DNA of 41,608 nt, taken from NCBI RefSeq assembly GCF_001304695.1, contig NZ_JFAQ01000054.1, positions 1 to 41,608 on the forward strand, read 5' to 3'. The stretch comes from Xanthomonas axonopodis. Lineage in GTDB: Bacteria > Pseudomonadota > Gammaproteobacteria > Xanthomonadales > Xanthomonadaceae. A model generated the notes under the pieces. It was not told the origin of the DNA. It was given only the letters and a program-made list of their open reading frames with translations, and ran no database searches. The translations under genes were made by a program, and so were the position numbers. Position 1 is the stretch's first letter, and every line of letters begins with the position of its first letter. Positions 1 through 8,757 of the stretch are shown here, in pieces.

Positions 1-267
1 GAGTACATCAGCGGCGCGCTGTTAGCCTGGGCATAGCAGCGCGGCATCCGGATCGAGCACATCCAGCCGGGCAAGCCGCAGCAAAATGCCTACGTCGAAC
101 GCTATAACCGCACCGTCCGCTACGCGTGGCTGGCAACAACGTTGTTCGACACCATCGAGCAGGTTCAGGACAAAGCCACGCGCTGGCTATGGACGTACAA
201 CCATGAACGCCCCAACATGGCGCTCGGCGGCATCACCCCAGCAATGAAATTGGCGATGGCCGCGTAG
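1..267 (+). pseudogene. IS3-family (IS407-like) transposase OrfB, C-terminal remnant
   Basis: Reading from base 1, the 88 codons before the TAG at 265-267 give the C-terminal part of an IS3-family integrase-type transposase. It has the segment around the last catalytic acid (QNAYVERYN) and the family ending TYNHERPNMALGG. An in-frame TAG at 34-36 (after LLAWA) interrupts it where relatives usually have a glutamate, so the copy is dead even apart from being cut by the window edge. The bases that follow, to about 305, are probably the right end of the element. They run straight into a lipase gene read on the other strand, so this insertion removed the lipase C-terminus. Subgroup assignment is from remembered motif similarity. 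Confidence 0.85.
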
Positions 268-305
268 CTCCACTTCTGGCGAACGCTAAAAGCGGGGGGA
301 TTACC

Positions 306-1104
306 CCGCGCGCCTGGTCCTGCAACTGCATGTCCTGCGCCTTCATCACCGAATCGATGCCGTGCAGATCCAGCCGATGCTTGAGCATCATGCCCGGCAC
401 CAGGCGCTGGTCGAACGACAACGGGTCCGGCTCGGGCAGTTCGACCTGATGACCGGCCGCATTGGGCATGGCCCACTTGAGCGGGATGCTGTCTTACTGC
501 AGGTGGGTCAGGATTTCGTTCTTGACGTGGTAGCCGCGGATCAATTCGCTATTGGCGTAATCCTTGGTCGCCGATGCGTCCAGGCCTTGGCGCTCCAGCG
601 TGCGGTCGTTGACGCCGGCGGCGTTATAGGTCACCGTCGGAATGTCGTTGACCATTGCCGATGCCGCGGCCAGACCGCCGCCCAGCGAATGCCCGCTGAT
701 CACCACCTGCTCGCCGAATGCCTGTTTGGCCTGGCTGCCAAGCTGGATCGCCGACGCGTATTGCGCATCGTCGAAGCCCAGGCCTTGGCCGATGTTGTGC
801 TTCCAGTCCTTGCCTTCGTCGGTGCCGCAGAAGCCCAGCAGCAGAACGCGGCATCGAAGCCGCTTTTGGCGTCGTGCAGCAGGGCAGGGTTGATGCCTGC
901 CTGCTGCAGTGCGCGGTCGTCCATGCGCGACCAGCCATTGGGCAGGGCGGCAAAGGTTTCGGCGCCGCCTTCGCGTCGTTGCGCGGCGGTGGCGTAGAGG
1001 TCTTGCAGCATCGCGGGGAACAGGCGGTCCTCCGGATGCGGGTGTTGCCCGCGCGTCGATTCTGCGAACGGGGTGCACGAAGAAGAGGATTCTGACGGGC
1101 TCAT
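306..1104 (-). pseudogene. class-3 lipase (DUF2974-like), probable antibacterial T4SS effector relic
   Basis: The N-terminal reading frame (from ATG at 1104) runs to about 840, then homology continues in another frame. That second part has the lipase nucleophile elbow GHSLGGG near 690-712 and a family-like stretch ending in YHVKNEILTHLQ. An in-frame TAA at 494-496 interrupts it, and the same frame then continues with lipase-like sequence (PNAAGHQVELPEPDP) until the insertion sequence at about 305. So there are three lesions: a frame change (perhaps a small deletion), a nonsense codon, and a 3' truncation. In Xanthomonas, lipases of this type can carry a C-terminal XVIPCD secretion domain for the bacteria-killing type IV system; that end is missing here. 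The adjacent upstream ankyrin lipoprotein gene would be the cognate immunity gene. The lipase call is firm; the effector role is inference. Confidence 0.75.
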
Positions 1105-1140
1105 GCGCGGCTCCTTGCGTTCGTCATGCGAAAAGCGCGC

Positions 1141-1904
1141 TTAGCGGCTGCTCTCCACGGGAATGTTGTGGGCGTTCAACCACGCGCGCATCTCCGACCT
1201 GACCTGCTGGCCGCTGGCATTGAGCAGGCGATCCGGCGTGGTGAAGAAATACGCCTGGAAAGTCTTCTGCTGGGCATTGCGCACGGTGGGATCGACACCA
1301 GCCTTGAGCAAGGTGAGCACTGCAGGGCTAGCTGCACCACTTTGCGCTGTAAGGTGCAGCAGGCTGTTGCCGGTCTGGTCGACGCGCCGTACATGTGCAC
1401 CGGCCTTGATCAGCAAATCGATCTGCGCATCGCGTTTGCTCTGCACCGCGCGAAACAGCGGAGTCCATCCCGCACGCGCGCTGACGACATCGATCGGCGT
1501 CTTGTGCTGCAACAGGATCTGCAGATACTCCGGGTCCTGCGCCATGGCGGCCATGTTCACGACTGTTTCCTGGTCCATGCCGGGCAATGACGGATCTGCG
1601 CCTGCATCCAGCAATGCCGAAGGCGCGCGGTTGTTCGTGCCAGATTGCCCATTCGAGCAAGGTGACGTTTTGATCGCCATGCGCGGCGAGATCGACGGTG
1701 GGGGCGAGCGCCTTGATCTGGGCAACATCACCGTGCGCAATGGCCTTGGCGATATCGGTCAGGGCGGGGTCGCGGAAGGCGACGGTGTGGCCCCGCAGCA
1801 TAGCTGACATGGTGGTTTGCTCCTTGGCACCGGGCGAGGCGGTGCATGAGACCGCGAAAAACGAGGTCGCAAAAAACGAGCAGGGCGGGAAATCTCGGTT
1901 GCAT
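1141..1904 (-). pseudogene. ankyrin-repeat lipoprotein, probable immunity protein, frameshifted
   Basis: A strong ribosome site (GGAGAAGGAG, 1911-1920) precedes the ATG at 1902-1904. The first codons give a hydrophobic signal peptide, but a run of six T (1871-1876 as A on the plus strand) shifts the frame. With five T the reading becomes a lipoprotein signal ending FFAVSC, the cysteine being the lipidation site. The frame continues through MSAMLRGHTVAFRD to about 1640, where a second net +1 shift leads into clear ankyrin repeats (SALLDAGADPSLPG, GNSLLHLTAQSG, VLTLLKAGVDPTVRN) and a TAA at 1141. The gene lies 37 bp upstream of the lipase relic on the same strand. Lipoproteins next to antibacterial lipases are typically periplasmic immunity proteins; that role is inferred from position and architecture. 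Confidence 0.7.
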
Positions 1905-2178
1905 CGAAATCTCCTTCTCCTGATCGCATTCCTGGTGACGCTGCGGCAAGTCCCGCCGCAGCGGGGCAGATCCTAACAGCTGCAAAAAACGCTTGCGGTA
2001 AGATTTCGTGACATGGATTTTCGTGACATGACGGCAGGGCGAGCCGCATGCTCGGGGCCGCCTGGCTTGGTAGCGCGCATGCTGCGAGGCAACGGTATTC
2101 ATTACGCCAGCCTGTCGTCCCACAGCCGACGGTCACACCCGGGCCGGCATAATGGCGCTTTGCGAGCAGACGGGTGCA

Positions 2179-2856
2179 ATGGCGTACGAGCTACTGATCA
2201 GTGACTGTGATGGCGTTCTTGTCGACAGCGAGATATTGGCCGACCGGGTAATGCGTGAGGCGCTGGTGTCTTTCGTGCCAAGCGAGCCGCTGGAACATCT
2301 GCTGGAAACCACCTTCGGCCAGACCACACGCGAGGTGTTGCGGCGGGTGGAAGAGCGCTTTGCGCTGCAGTTGCCGGAGACTCTGCTCGCGCAGATCCAG
2401 GCGCGCAGCGAGGCATTGATCCAGGCCCAGGTGCAGCCGATCACAGGGGTGCGCGAGGCGCTGGAGCAGATTCCGCTGCCGTTGGCGGTGGCCTCCAATA
2501 GCCGGCGCCACAATGTAATTGCGTCGGTGGAACGGGCCGGGCTCACCGCGCGTGCGGCGGGACGTATTTTCAGCGCCGACATGGTGGAGCGGCCCAAGCC
2601 GGCACCGGACGTGTATCTGCTGGCGGCACGCACCGCCGGCGTAGCACCGGAGCGTTGCCTGGTCATCGAAGACAGCCCCACCGGTGCGACGGCGGCCGTG
2701 ACGGCCGGCATGCAGGTGCTCGGGTTTACCGGAGCAAGCCACATTCCACCGGGGCATGGCGACACCTTGCGCCGCATCGGTGTGCTCGAGGTGTTCGACG
2801 ATATGCGGGATTTGCCTGCGTTGTTTGCGCGGCTGGCGCAAAAGCGGGCAGGGTAA
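2179..2856 (+). CDS. HAD-superfamily (subfamily IA) phosphatase
   Basis: This 225-residue protein has all four HAD motifs: DCDGVLVDSE at residues 9-18 (nucleophile and acid), the serine of VASNSRR, the lysine of KPAPDVYLLAA, and VIEDSPTG near the C-terminus. A cap region lies between motifs I and II, as in subfamily IA phosphoglycolate phosphatase/beta-phosphoglucomutase-like enzymes such as E. coli YieH and YfbT. It should hydrolyse a small sugar- or organic-acid phosphate in the cytoplasm; the substrate cannot be read from sequence. I chose the ATG at 2179 because the conserved core starts at once. An in-frame ATG at 2152 would add nine residues, and neither has an impressive ribosome site. 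It appears monocistronic and is followed by repeats. Confidence 0.85.
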   Translation: MAYELLISDCDGVLVDSEILADRVMREALVSFVPSEPLEHLLETTFGQTTREVLRRVEERFALQLPETLLAQIQARSEALIQAQVQPITGVREALEQIPLPLAVASNSRRHNVIASVERAGLTARAAGRIFSADMVERPKPAPDVYLLAARTAGVAPERCLVIEDSPTGATAAVTAGMQVLGFTGASHIPPGHGDTLRRIGVLEVFDDMRDLPALFARLAQKRAG

Positions 2857-3201
2857 GTCGACAGCGTGGTGAGGGGTGTACGGTGCTCGGGACACGCAGT
2901 GAACCCGTCCCGCAAGCATGGCGATGCCATCCAGCTCCGCTTCGACCACGCGTCATGCCGGCAGCTCGCCCGATGCGGCGACCTGGCGCAAGTAACGCGC
3001 AGCATCGTGGTAAGGACACCGCGTGGGAGACTTGTTCGGTTGTTATCTCGAAACACGCGTACAGACCAACTTGAGAAGGCCCTGCAGCCAACGCGCGGGC
3101 AGTGATTCTGCAATTGATCGATTGGACTTTCCGATCAGTTCAAGTAGTCGCGATTCGAGTCATGGCCCAATGTGGATGCAGTCAAAAGCCTGGGTCGTCG
3201 A

Positions 3202-3309
3202 GTGCGCGGTGCCCTCACCGCTTGCGGGACACGCCGTGAACCCGTCCATGGGGGCTCGATGGCCGCATCCATGCCGCCCACGGTCCCGCAATCGGCGAGG
3301 ACTCCGCAC
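3202..3309. repeat. dispersed hairpin repeat, copy B
   Basis: The two ends form an imperfect inverted repeat: a left arm with CACCGCTTGCGGGAC and a right arm with GTCCCGCAATCGGCG. The centre contains a smaller hairpin (GATGGCCGCATCCATGCC). It aligns without gaps to 29283-29390, about 94 of 108 positions identical by hand count. Partial relatives lie at 2880-2912, 3512-3613 and 29605-29655. Confidence 0.8.
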
Positions 3310-3511
3310 TCGAGAGTTGACTGGCGGCTGACGAAAGCAGCTCGCAGCCGCCAATAGATTTCTACACGTGTCGATTGGGTTTTGCTGCAGATCGATTGGC
3401 CATCACATCCGACAGACGCCGCGACGAAAGCGCATGAGCCATCAAGTGATTCATTTTATCGAGCCGCACAATGCGCTGCTCGTACCGTGCACATCGACCA
3501 GCTCGATTGGT

Positions 3512-3613
3512 CCTTGCCCGCCCACAGTCGCGGGATCTTACGCGGCATGGATACCGCGTAAGAGCCTCCATGGATGGATTTACGGCGTGTCCCGCGATGG
3601 CGGGCGGGCAAGG
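3512..3613. repeat. dispersed hairpin repeat, inverted relative (copy C)
   Basis: The terminal arms CCTTGCCCGCCC (3512-3523) and GGGCGGGCAAGG (3602-3613) are perfectly complementary. The inner TACGGCGTGTCCCGC matches the reverse complement of copy B, so this is the same family in opposite orientation with a different loop. Confidence 0.7.
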
Positions 3614-3726
3614 GCCTTGCAGCACGAAATCAGGTCAGCTCCTCTGCAACTGATCGCAGTGCTTGATCACGGCAAGAAACGTTTTTATCAGTCGCTCCTA
3701 GCCTGCCCGGTGCCTTGGGTCGAGCC

Positions 3727-3766
3727 AACGCAACAGGGCGCGATTCGCATCGCGCCCTGTTGCGTT
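3727..3766. terminator. strong stem-loop downstream of the cstA-ybdD unit
   Basis: A perfect 18-bp stem (AACGCAACAGGGCGCGAT and its complement) closes on a TCGC loop, followed on the plus strand by TTTTC. It lies 38 bp beyond the stop codon of the minus-strand ybdD gene and probably ends that transcript. The T-run is short and is on the plus-strand side, so directionality is uncertain. Confidence 0.65.
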
Positions 3767-3803
3767 TTCAACTTCTCGATCAACCGATCAACCGATCACC
3801 AAA

Positions 3804-4028
3804 TCAACAACACCGAAACCCACTCTTGCCGCCATAGCGCGCATCCTGGCGCTCGCGGAAGAAGGCGGGATAGTCCATCACCGGTTTGTCGGGATGCTTT
3901 TCCAGCATGTGGCGCACGTAGTTGTCGTAGTCGGGGATGCCGCAGCACAGCCGCGCGGTCTGGATCAGGCGCCGCCAGATGCGGCGATGCGCCTGATAGT
4001 GACTGGCAAGGACGAGTTGCGTGCCCAA
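3804..4028 (-). CDS. YbdD/YjiX family (DUF466) small partner of CstA
   Basis: A 74-residue protein with the family core [21 protein letters not shown] and the conserved ending KSGFRCC. YbdD/YjiX proteins are encoded directly after CstA or BtsT transporters and are needed for their pyruvate or peptide uptake in enterobacteria. The only start codon fitting the family length is TTG at 4026-4028, immediately after the cstA stop (TAA then TTG), so translation is probably coupled to cstA. The length is normal for the family. It is one of the clearest operon pairs in the window. Confidence 0.9.
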   Translation of the reverse strand: MGTQLVLASHYQAHRRIWRRLIQTARLCCGIPDYDNYVRHMLEKHPDKPVMDYPAFFRERQDARYGGKSGFRCC

Positions 4029-6101
4029 TTACAGGTCTGCCATCTGATGCGGCTGCAACGCCACGTACGGGGTTTCGCGGTCGGTGCGCTGCGGGCTGCG
4101 GCGTGCCACCACGATCGTCTTGATCGAATAGATCAGGATCGAGCCGACCACGAACAGGAACAGCACGGTCAGCCCGGTGTTGACGTAGGCATTGGTGACG
4201 ATCTGCTGCATCTGCGGCACCGTCTTGGCCGGCGCGGTGATGGTGTTGCTGGAGATGGCCGCCTGGAACTTGTGCGCCTGCGCCAGGAAGCCCTGCGCCG
4301 GGTTGCTGTCGAAGATCTTGATCAACCCTGCATAGGTCGTGCACAGCAACAGCCACAGCGCCGGCACGATGGTGACCCACGCGTAGCGGTCGCGCTTCAT
4401 CTTGAACAGCACCACCGTGCCCAGCATCAGCGCGATCCCGGCCAGCATCTGGTTGGAGATGCCGAACAGCGGCCACAGCGTCTGGATGCCGCCAAATGGA
4501 TCGATCACCCCGGTGTAGAGCAGATAGCCCCATAGCGCCACGCAACCGGCGGTGGCGATGATGTTGGCGGTCCACGACTCGGTCTTCTTCAAGGCCGGGA
4601 TGAAGTTGCCCAGCAGGTCCTGCAGCATGAAGCGGCCGGCGCGCGTGCCGGCGTCCACTGCGGTCAGGATGAACAGTGCTTCGAACAGGATGGCGAAGTG
4701 ATACCAGAACGCCATGGTGTCTCCGCCCGGCAGCAACTGGTGCAGGATCTGCGCGATGCCAACGGCCAGGGTAGGTGCACCGCCGGCGCGCGCCAGGATG
4801 CTGTGCTCGCCGATATCGCGTGCGGTGGCCTCAAGCACCTGCGGTGTGATCGAAAAGCCCCACTCGCTGATCTTGGCAGCCACTGCGACGGTGTCGGTGC
4901 CGACCAGAGAGGCGGGGCTGTTCATGGCGAAGTAGATGCCCGGCTCGATGATCGACGCGGCCACCAGCGCCATGATCGCCACGAATGATTCCATCAGCAT
5001 GCCGCCGTAGCCGATGTAGCGCATGTGGGCTTCGTTGGCCAGCAGCTTGGGCGTTGTGCCGGAAGCGATCAAGGCATGGAAGCCGGAGACCGCCCCGCAG
5101 GCAATGGTAATGAACAGGAACGGGAAGATGCCGCCTTTCCAGACCGGGCCATCGCCGGTGGAGGCGAACTGCGTGAGCGCCGGCATTTTCAGGTCCGGCA
5201 TGACAATCAGGATGCCGATCGCCAGCGCCAGGATGGTGCCGATCTTGAGGAAGGTGGACAGGTAGTCGCGCGGCGCCAGCAGCAGCCACACCGGCAGCAC
5301 CGAGGCGACGAAGCCGTAGCCGATCAGCATCCAGGTGATCGGCTTGGCGGTGAAGGTGAAGGCCGGGCCCCAGGTCGGGTCCGCCGCCACCTTGCCGCCC
5401 AGCCAGATCGCGCCCAGCAGCAGGATCAACCCCACCACCGAGATCTCGCCGATCTTGCCGACGCGGATGTAGCGCATGTACACGCCCATCATGATCGCGA
5501 TGGGCATCGTGGCGATGACGGTGAACATGCCCCACGGGCTTTCCGCCAGCGCCTTGACCACCACCATCGCCAGCACCGCCAGGATGATGATCATGATCAG
5601 GAAGGCCCCGAACAGGGCGATGGTGCCGGGCACCTGGCCCATTTCCTCGCGCACCAGATCGCCCAGCGAGCGGCCGTTGCGACGGCTGGACAGGAACAGC
5701 ACCACGAAGTCCTGCACCGCACCGGCGAACACCACGCCCACGACCAGCCACAGCAGGCCGGGCAGGTAGCCCATTTGCGCGGCGAGCACCGGTCCGACCA
5801 AGGGCCCGGCGCCGGCGATGGCAGCAAAGTGATGGCCGAACAGCACGTGCTTGTTGGTGGGCACGTAATCCAGGCCGTCGTTATTGGCGACCGCCGGGGT
5901 AGCGCGGGTGATGTCCAGCTGCATCACCTTGTCGGCGATGAACAGGCTGTAGAACCGGTACGCGATCAGATAGATCGATACCGCCGCCACCACGATCCAC
6001 AACGCGTTGATGTGCTCGCCACGCCGCAGCGCGACGGTACCCAGGCAGAACGCGGCCAGCAGCGCCAATGCGCTCCAGGCCAGCTTCGAGACCCCTTTCA
6101 T
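4029..6101 (-). CDS. cstA: CstA-family carbon starvation / pyruvate transporter
   Basis: A 690-residue polytopic inner-membrane protein, full length for the CstA/BtsT family. It opens with a hydrophobic segment and then the family signature PTNKHVLFGHHFAAIAGAGP near residues 80-100, with repeated hydrophobic helices to the end. CstA proteins import peptides or pyruvate when carbon is scarce. The ATG at 6101 follows GAGGGG at good spacing; a nearby out-of-frame ATG at 6105 is not used. ybdD follows without a gap. Divergent from the pirin gene across 232 bp, which presumably hold both promoters; I could not pick out a clear CRP-type site there. The exact substrate in this organism is not determinable. 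Confidence 0.93.
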   Translation of the reverse strand: MKGVSKLAWSALALLAAFCLGTVALRRGEHINALWIVVAAVSIYLIAYRFYSLFIADKVMQLDITRATPAVANNDGLDYVPTNKHVLFGHHFAAIAGAGPLVGPVLAAQMGYLPGLLWLVVGVVFAGAVQDFVVLFLSSRRNGRSLGDLVREEMGQVPGTIALFGAFLIMIIILAVLAMVVVKALAESPWGMFTVIATMPIAIMMGVYMRYIRVGKIGEISVVGLILLLGAIWLGGKVAADPTWGPAFTFTAKPITWMLIGYGFVASVLPVWLLLAPRDYLSTFLKIGTILALAIGILIVMPDLKMPALTQFASTGDGPVWKGGIFPFLFITIACGAVSGFHALIASGTTPKLLANEAHMRYIGYGGMLMESFVAIMALVAASIIEPGIYFAMNSPASLVGTDTVAVAAKISEWGFSITPQVLEATARDIGEHSILARAGGAPTLAVGIAQILHQLLPGGDTMAFWYHFAILFEALFILTAVDAGTRAGRFMLQDLLGNFIPALKKTESWTANIIATAGCVALWGYLLYTGVIDPFGGIQTLWPLFGISNQMLAGIALMLGTVVLFKMKRDRYAWVTIVPALWLLLCTTYAGLIKIFDSNPAQGFLAQAHKFQAAISSNTITAPAKTVPQMQQIVTNAYVNTGLTVLFLFVVGSILIYSIKTIVVARRSPQRTDRETPYVALQPHQMADL

Positions 6102-6333
6102 GCATGCCCCTCAGGAACGATTCGTTCAAGGGTCCACCCACGCCCGGCCGCGGTCAATGCCAGCCGGGCGCAAGTGGGTAAAACTTTGGTCGTAGGGTGC
6201 TGCGGTCACAGCTCGGTTAGGGATCCTGCCGCGCTGGCGGTTGTTTGGAACGATCGGTTGCAATGGTCGCGGTTGGGCGGCGGCCCGCGTGCACCCATCA
6301 TTGGCGCTTCGCCACAGAGCACAGGGACAAGCG

Positions 6334-7191
6334 ATGAGCACCACGACCACCACAGCGGCGCACGTGCTGCGCACCATTCGCGGCATGCCGACCTCCGACG
6401 GGGCCGGGGTCAGGCTGACCCGCGTCATCGGTACGCAGCAGCTGCCGGAGCTGGACCCGTTCCTGATGCTGGACGAATTCGGCACCGACAAGGCCGAAGA
6501 CTATCTGGCCGGTTTCCCCAGCCACCCGCATCGCGGTTTCGAGACCGTGACCTACATGCTCGACGGGCGCATGCGCCACAAGGACAACCACGGCAACGAA
6601 GGCCTGCTGACCCCGGGCAGCGTGCAGTGGATGACTGCCGGGCGCGGGCTGATCCATTCGGAAATGCCAGAGCAGGAATCCGGGCGCATGCGTGGCTTTC
6701 AGTTATGGGTGAACCTGCCGGCGTGCGACAAGATGACCGACCCCAAGTACCAGGAGTACGCCCCCGACCACATCCCGGTGGCGCATCCGGCGCCCGGCGT
6801 GACGGTCAAGGTGATTGCCGGTGCGGTGGGCGAGGTGGTCGGGCCGATCGTGCAGCCCGCGACGAGCCCGGTGTACCTGGATATCGCGTTGGAACCGAAC
6901 GTGGAATGGGAGTACCAGCTGCCCAGCGGACATAACGCGTTCGCGTATGCCTTCGAAGGAGAGCTGACGGTGGGCGAGAGCGACACCGCGCGCGTGTTGC
7001 CGGCGCAGCAGTTGGCCGTGTTGGGCGGTGGACAGCGGCTGCGCCTGCACGCCGGTGCCGACGGTGCGCAACTGATCCTGGTCGCGGGCCGCCCGCTCAA
7101 CGAGCCGGTGATGCGGCATGGCCCGTTCGTGATGAACACCAAGCAGGAGCTGATGCAGGCGTTCGTCGATTTCCAGGAAGGCCGGTTTTGA
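6334..7191 (+). CDS. pirin family protein
   Basis: A 285-residue bicupin. The N-terminal cupin carries the metal ligands of pirins: two histidines in FPSHPHRGFETVTYM and the HSEMPE motif (His and Glu) after GSVQWMTAGRGLI. The C-terminal half has the pirin_C pattern ending in GPFVMNTKQELMQAFVDFQEG. Bacterial pirins have been linked to quercetinase activity or pyruvate dehydrogenase modulation; the role here is open. The ATG at 6334 is preceded by AGGGAC; upstream in-frame starts lack conserved sequence. The OsmC-like gene starts 31 bp downstream on the same strand, so the two were probably co-transcribed, hinting at a redox-stress function. A second pirin gene, frameshifted, lies at 8758-9641. 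Confidence 0.9.
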   Translation: MSTTTTTAAHVLRTIRGMPTSDGAGVRLTRVIGTQQLPELDPFLMLDEFGTDKAEDYLAGFPSHPHRGFETVTYMLDGRMRHKDNHGNEGLLTPGSVQWMTAGRGLIHSEMPEQESGRMRGFQLWVNLPACDKMTDPKYQEYAPDHIPVAHPAPGVTVKVIAGAVGEVVGPIVQPATSPVYLDIALEPNVEWEYQLPSGHNAFAYAFEGELTVGESDTARVLPAQQLAVLGGGQRLRLHAGADGAQLILVAGRPLNEPVMRHGPFVMNTKQELMQAFVDFQEGRF

Positions 7192-7222
7192 ACTGGCCCG
7201 CGTACGACAGCAGGAGCCAGCA

Positions 7223-7644
7223 ATGAGTGAGCGGCCCGTCAGCATGCGCACCGGCACGGTGCCGTACACGGTCAGCATCCACGGTGGGCTGCACACCTGG
7301 AGAGGCGATAGGCAGCCGGCCAATGGTGGCAGCGACGCCGGGCCGGATCCGGAGTCGCAGGTGTTGGGCGCACTGGGAGCGTGCACCGCCATTACGGTGT
7401 CGATGGTGGCCGCGCGCAAGCAGTGGCCGCTGACGGCGGGGCAGGTGCATCTGCATTACACGCAGCGCGGCGCTGCCGGCAAGGCGATCACCCTGAAGGC
7501 GCGCTCGACGACGAGCAACGCGCACGGTTGATGGAGGTGGCCGACAAATGCCCGATCCATCGCCTGCTCACCGGCGAGGTGCGCATCGAGAGCCGGTTGC
7601 AGGCGAGTGGCGGCAGTGGAGACACGGCGATTCAACGCGACTGA
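7223..7644 (+). pseudogene. OsmC-like peroxiredoxin, frameshifted
   Basis: The start (ATG 7223 after AGGAG) and first 95 or so codons match OsmC/YhfA-type hydroperoxidases, including the first redox cysteine in [14 protein letters not shown]. Near 7500-7510 the frame changes by a net -1: the current frame ends soon after (TGA 7529-7531), while the conserved end ([20 protein letters not shown], then a TGA at 7642-7644) is in another frame. The two cysteines needed for thiol peroxidase chemistry therefore sit on opposite sides of the shift, so the truncated product should be inactive. It follows the pirin gene and probably shared its transcript. A single-base sequencing error would also give this picture. 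Confidence 0.8.
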
Positions 7645-8048
7645 CGGACGCTTGCCGGCGGTCTTCGGGGTCGGTGGATGCGAGAGCGGAATCGGGATGG
7701 GCGATCGGTCCATCCCGATTCCGGGCGTACGCCGACGTGCGCCACGGCTCCAGCGTTCGCAACCGTGAGCATTCTCCAACACATCGTCTACGCACGTGGC
7801 GGCCGCCGGAATCAAGGCCGTTGAGCTGCTGTACGCATCCGGCGCGCTTGGTGCATGTGCAAGCCGCTTGGTCGTCGCCTCACGCGCGTCGGCGCGACAC
7901 GCGTGGGGCACAAGCATCAGCGCGCAATGGTGATTCGCGGCGACAGGCCAGCCGCAAATATCGCCAGAATATCTGCAGTGCGCTGCGCAAACTCGCGCGC
8001 TGCAAGGCTGTTACAGCAGCGGTGCGCAGCGCTGTGACGCACGCTGCT
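7645..8048. other. intergenic region, no gene seen
   Basis: About 400 bases between converging genes. The only clear structure is a stem-loop at 7688-7722 with perfect 13-bp arms (GGAATCGGGATGG and complement) around a 9-base loop. It has no T-run but is well placed to end the pirin-osmC transcript. The remainder (7740-8048) shows no coding character. Confidence 0.5.
7688..7722 (+). terminator. stem-loop after the osmC pseudogene
   Basis: Perfect 13-bp inverted repeat (7688-7700 with 7710-7722), 43 bp beyond the osmC stop codon. No T-tract follows, so its role as an intrinsic terminator is tentative. Confidence 0.45.
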
Positions 8049-8510
8049 TCAGCGCTGCAGCGCCAGGCTGGCTGGTTGCAGATCCATGTTCTGCACCATC
8101 GACTGCATCGAGGCGAGTTCTTCGGTGCTGGCACCATCGATCCACAGCTGCGCGTAGCGCTTCTTGCCCAGTTCGACCACGGTGACGCGGCGCGATTCCA
8201 TCCCCGGCACGTTGCTGCTGCCGAGGTCGAGCTTGTACCAGTAGAAATCTTCTTGCTGGATCTGGCCCTTTTCGGCGCGGCGGTCGCGTGCCAGTGTCAT
8301 CGCCGGGTCGCGGGTGGTCAGCATCACGCCGACCACTTGCCGGCCATCGGCAGTCATGGCCTTGCAGACCAGGTAGTCGGCACCGGCGAGCTCGTTCCAC
8401 TGCAGGCCGGAGGCCGGTGGCAACGGTGGGCAGACCGGCGAGGTCTGGGCATGGGCGCTGGCAGCGGCCAGCAGCAAGCTCAGGCCAACAAGGCAGGATG
8501 CAGACTTCAT
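8049..8510 (-). CDS. hypothetical secreted protein
   Basis: A 153-residue protein starting MKSASCLVGLSLLLAAASAHAQ, a clear Sec signal peptide with probable cleavage after AHA. I chose the ATG at 8510 because it opens this signal and has GGGGAA upstream; longer in-frame readings add a non-conserved extension. The mature part has two cysteines (VCPPLP and YLVCKAM) that could form a disulfide, and ends in a mixed region (LGKKRYAQLWIDGASTEELASMQSMVQNMDLQP). I recognise no family. It is probably periplasmic or exported. It stands alone, converging with the osmC unit. Confidence 0.75.
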   Translation of the reverse strand: MKSASCLVGLSLLLAAASAHAQTSPVCPPLPPASGLQWNELAGADYLVCKAMTADGRQVVGVMLTTRDPAMTLARDRRAEKGQIQQEDFYWYKLDLGSSNVPGMESRRVTVVELGKKRYAQLWIDGASTEELASMQSMVQNMDLQPASLALQR

Positions 8511-8757
8511 ACACGATTCCCCGGCATTGGATGACGATGCGGGCGCGCCGATTTCGTGCCGCTGCAGTGCCCTAAACTCCCCACTCAAGGACTGCCGTCT
8601 ACGCAACGCGCTCCGTCTACAGGGTCATCACTACCATAGCTTTGCGAATCAGCTCAAGCGGTGTCGCATATGTGCGTGGCATCGTATGTGCAGCTTGGTA
8701 CTTCCGTAACGAGACCTGGTGAGTGCACATGTCATTCCACTCGCACAGCGCACGGTT

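Larger units (their letters stand above)
2857..3803. other. gene-poor region with hairpin repeats
   Basis: No convincing gene lies in these 947 bases; the short frames present have no recognisable protein character. The region holds a partial repeat at about 2880-2912, a full 108-bp hairpin repeat at 3202-3309, an inverted relative at 3512-3613, and a strong stem-loop at 3727-3766. The stretches between (3010-3200, 3310-3510, 3614-3720) show nothing I can assign. Confidence 0.6.
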
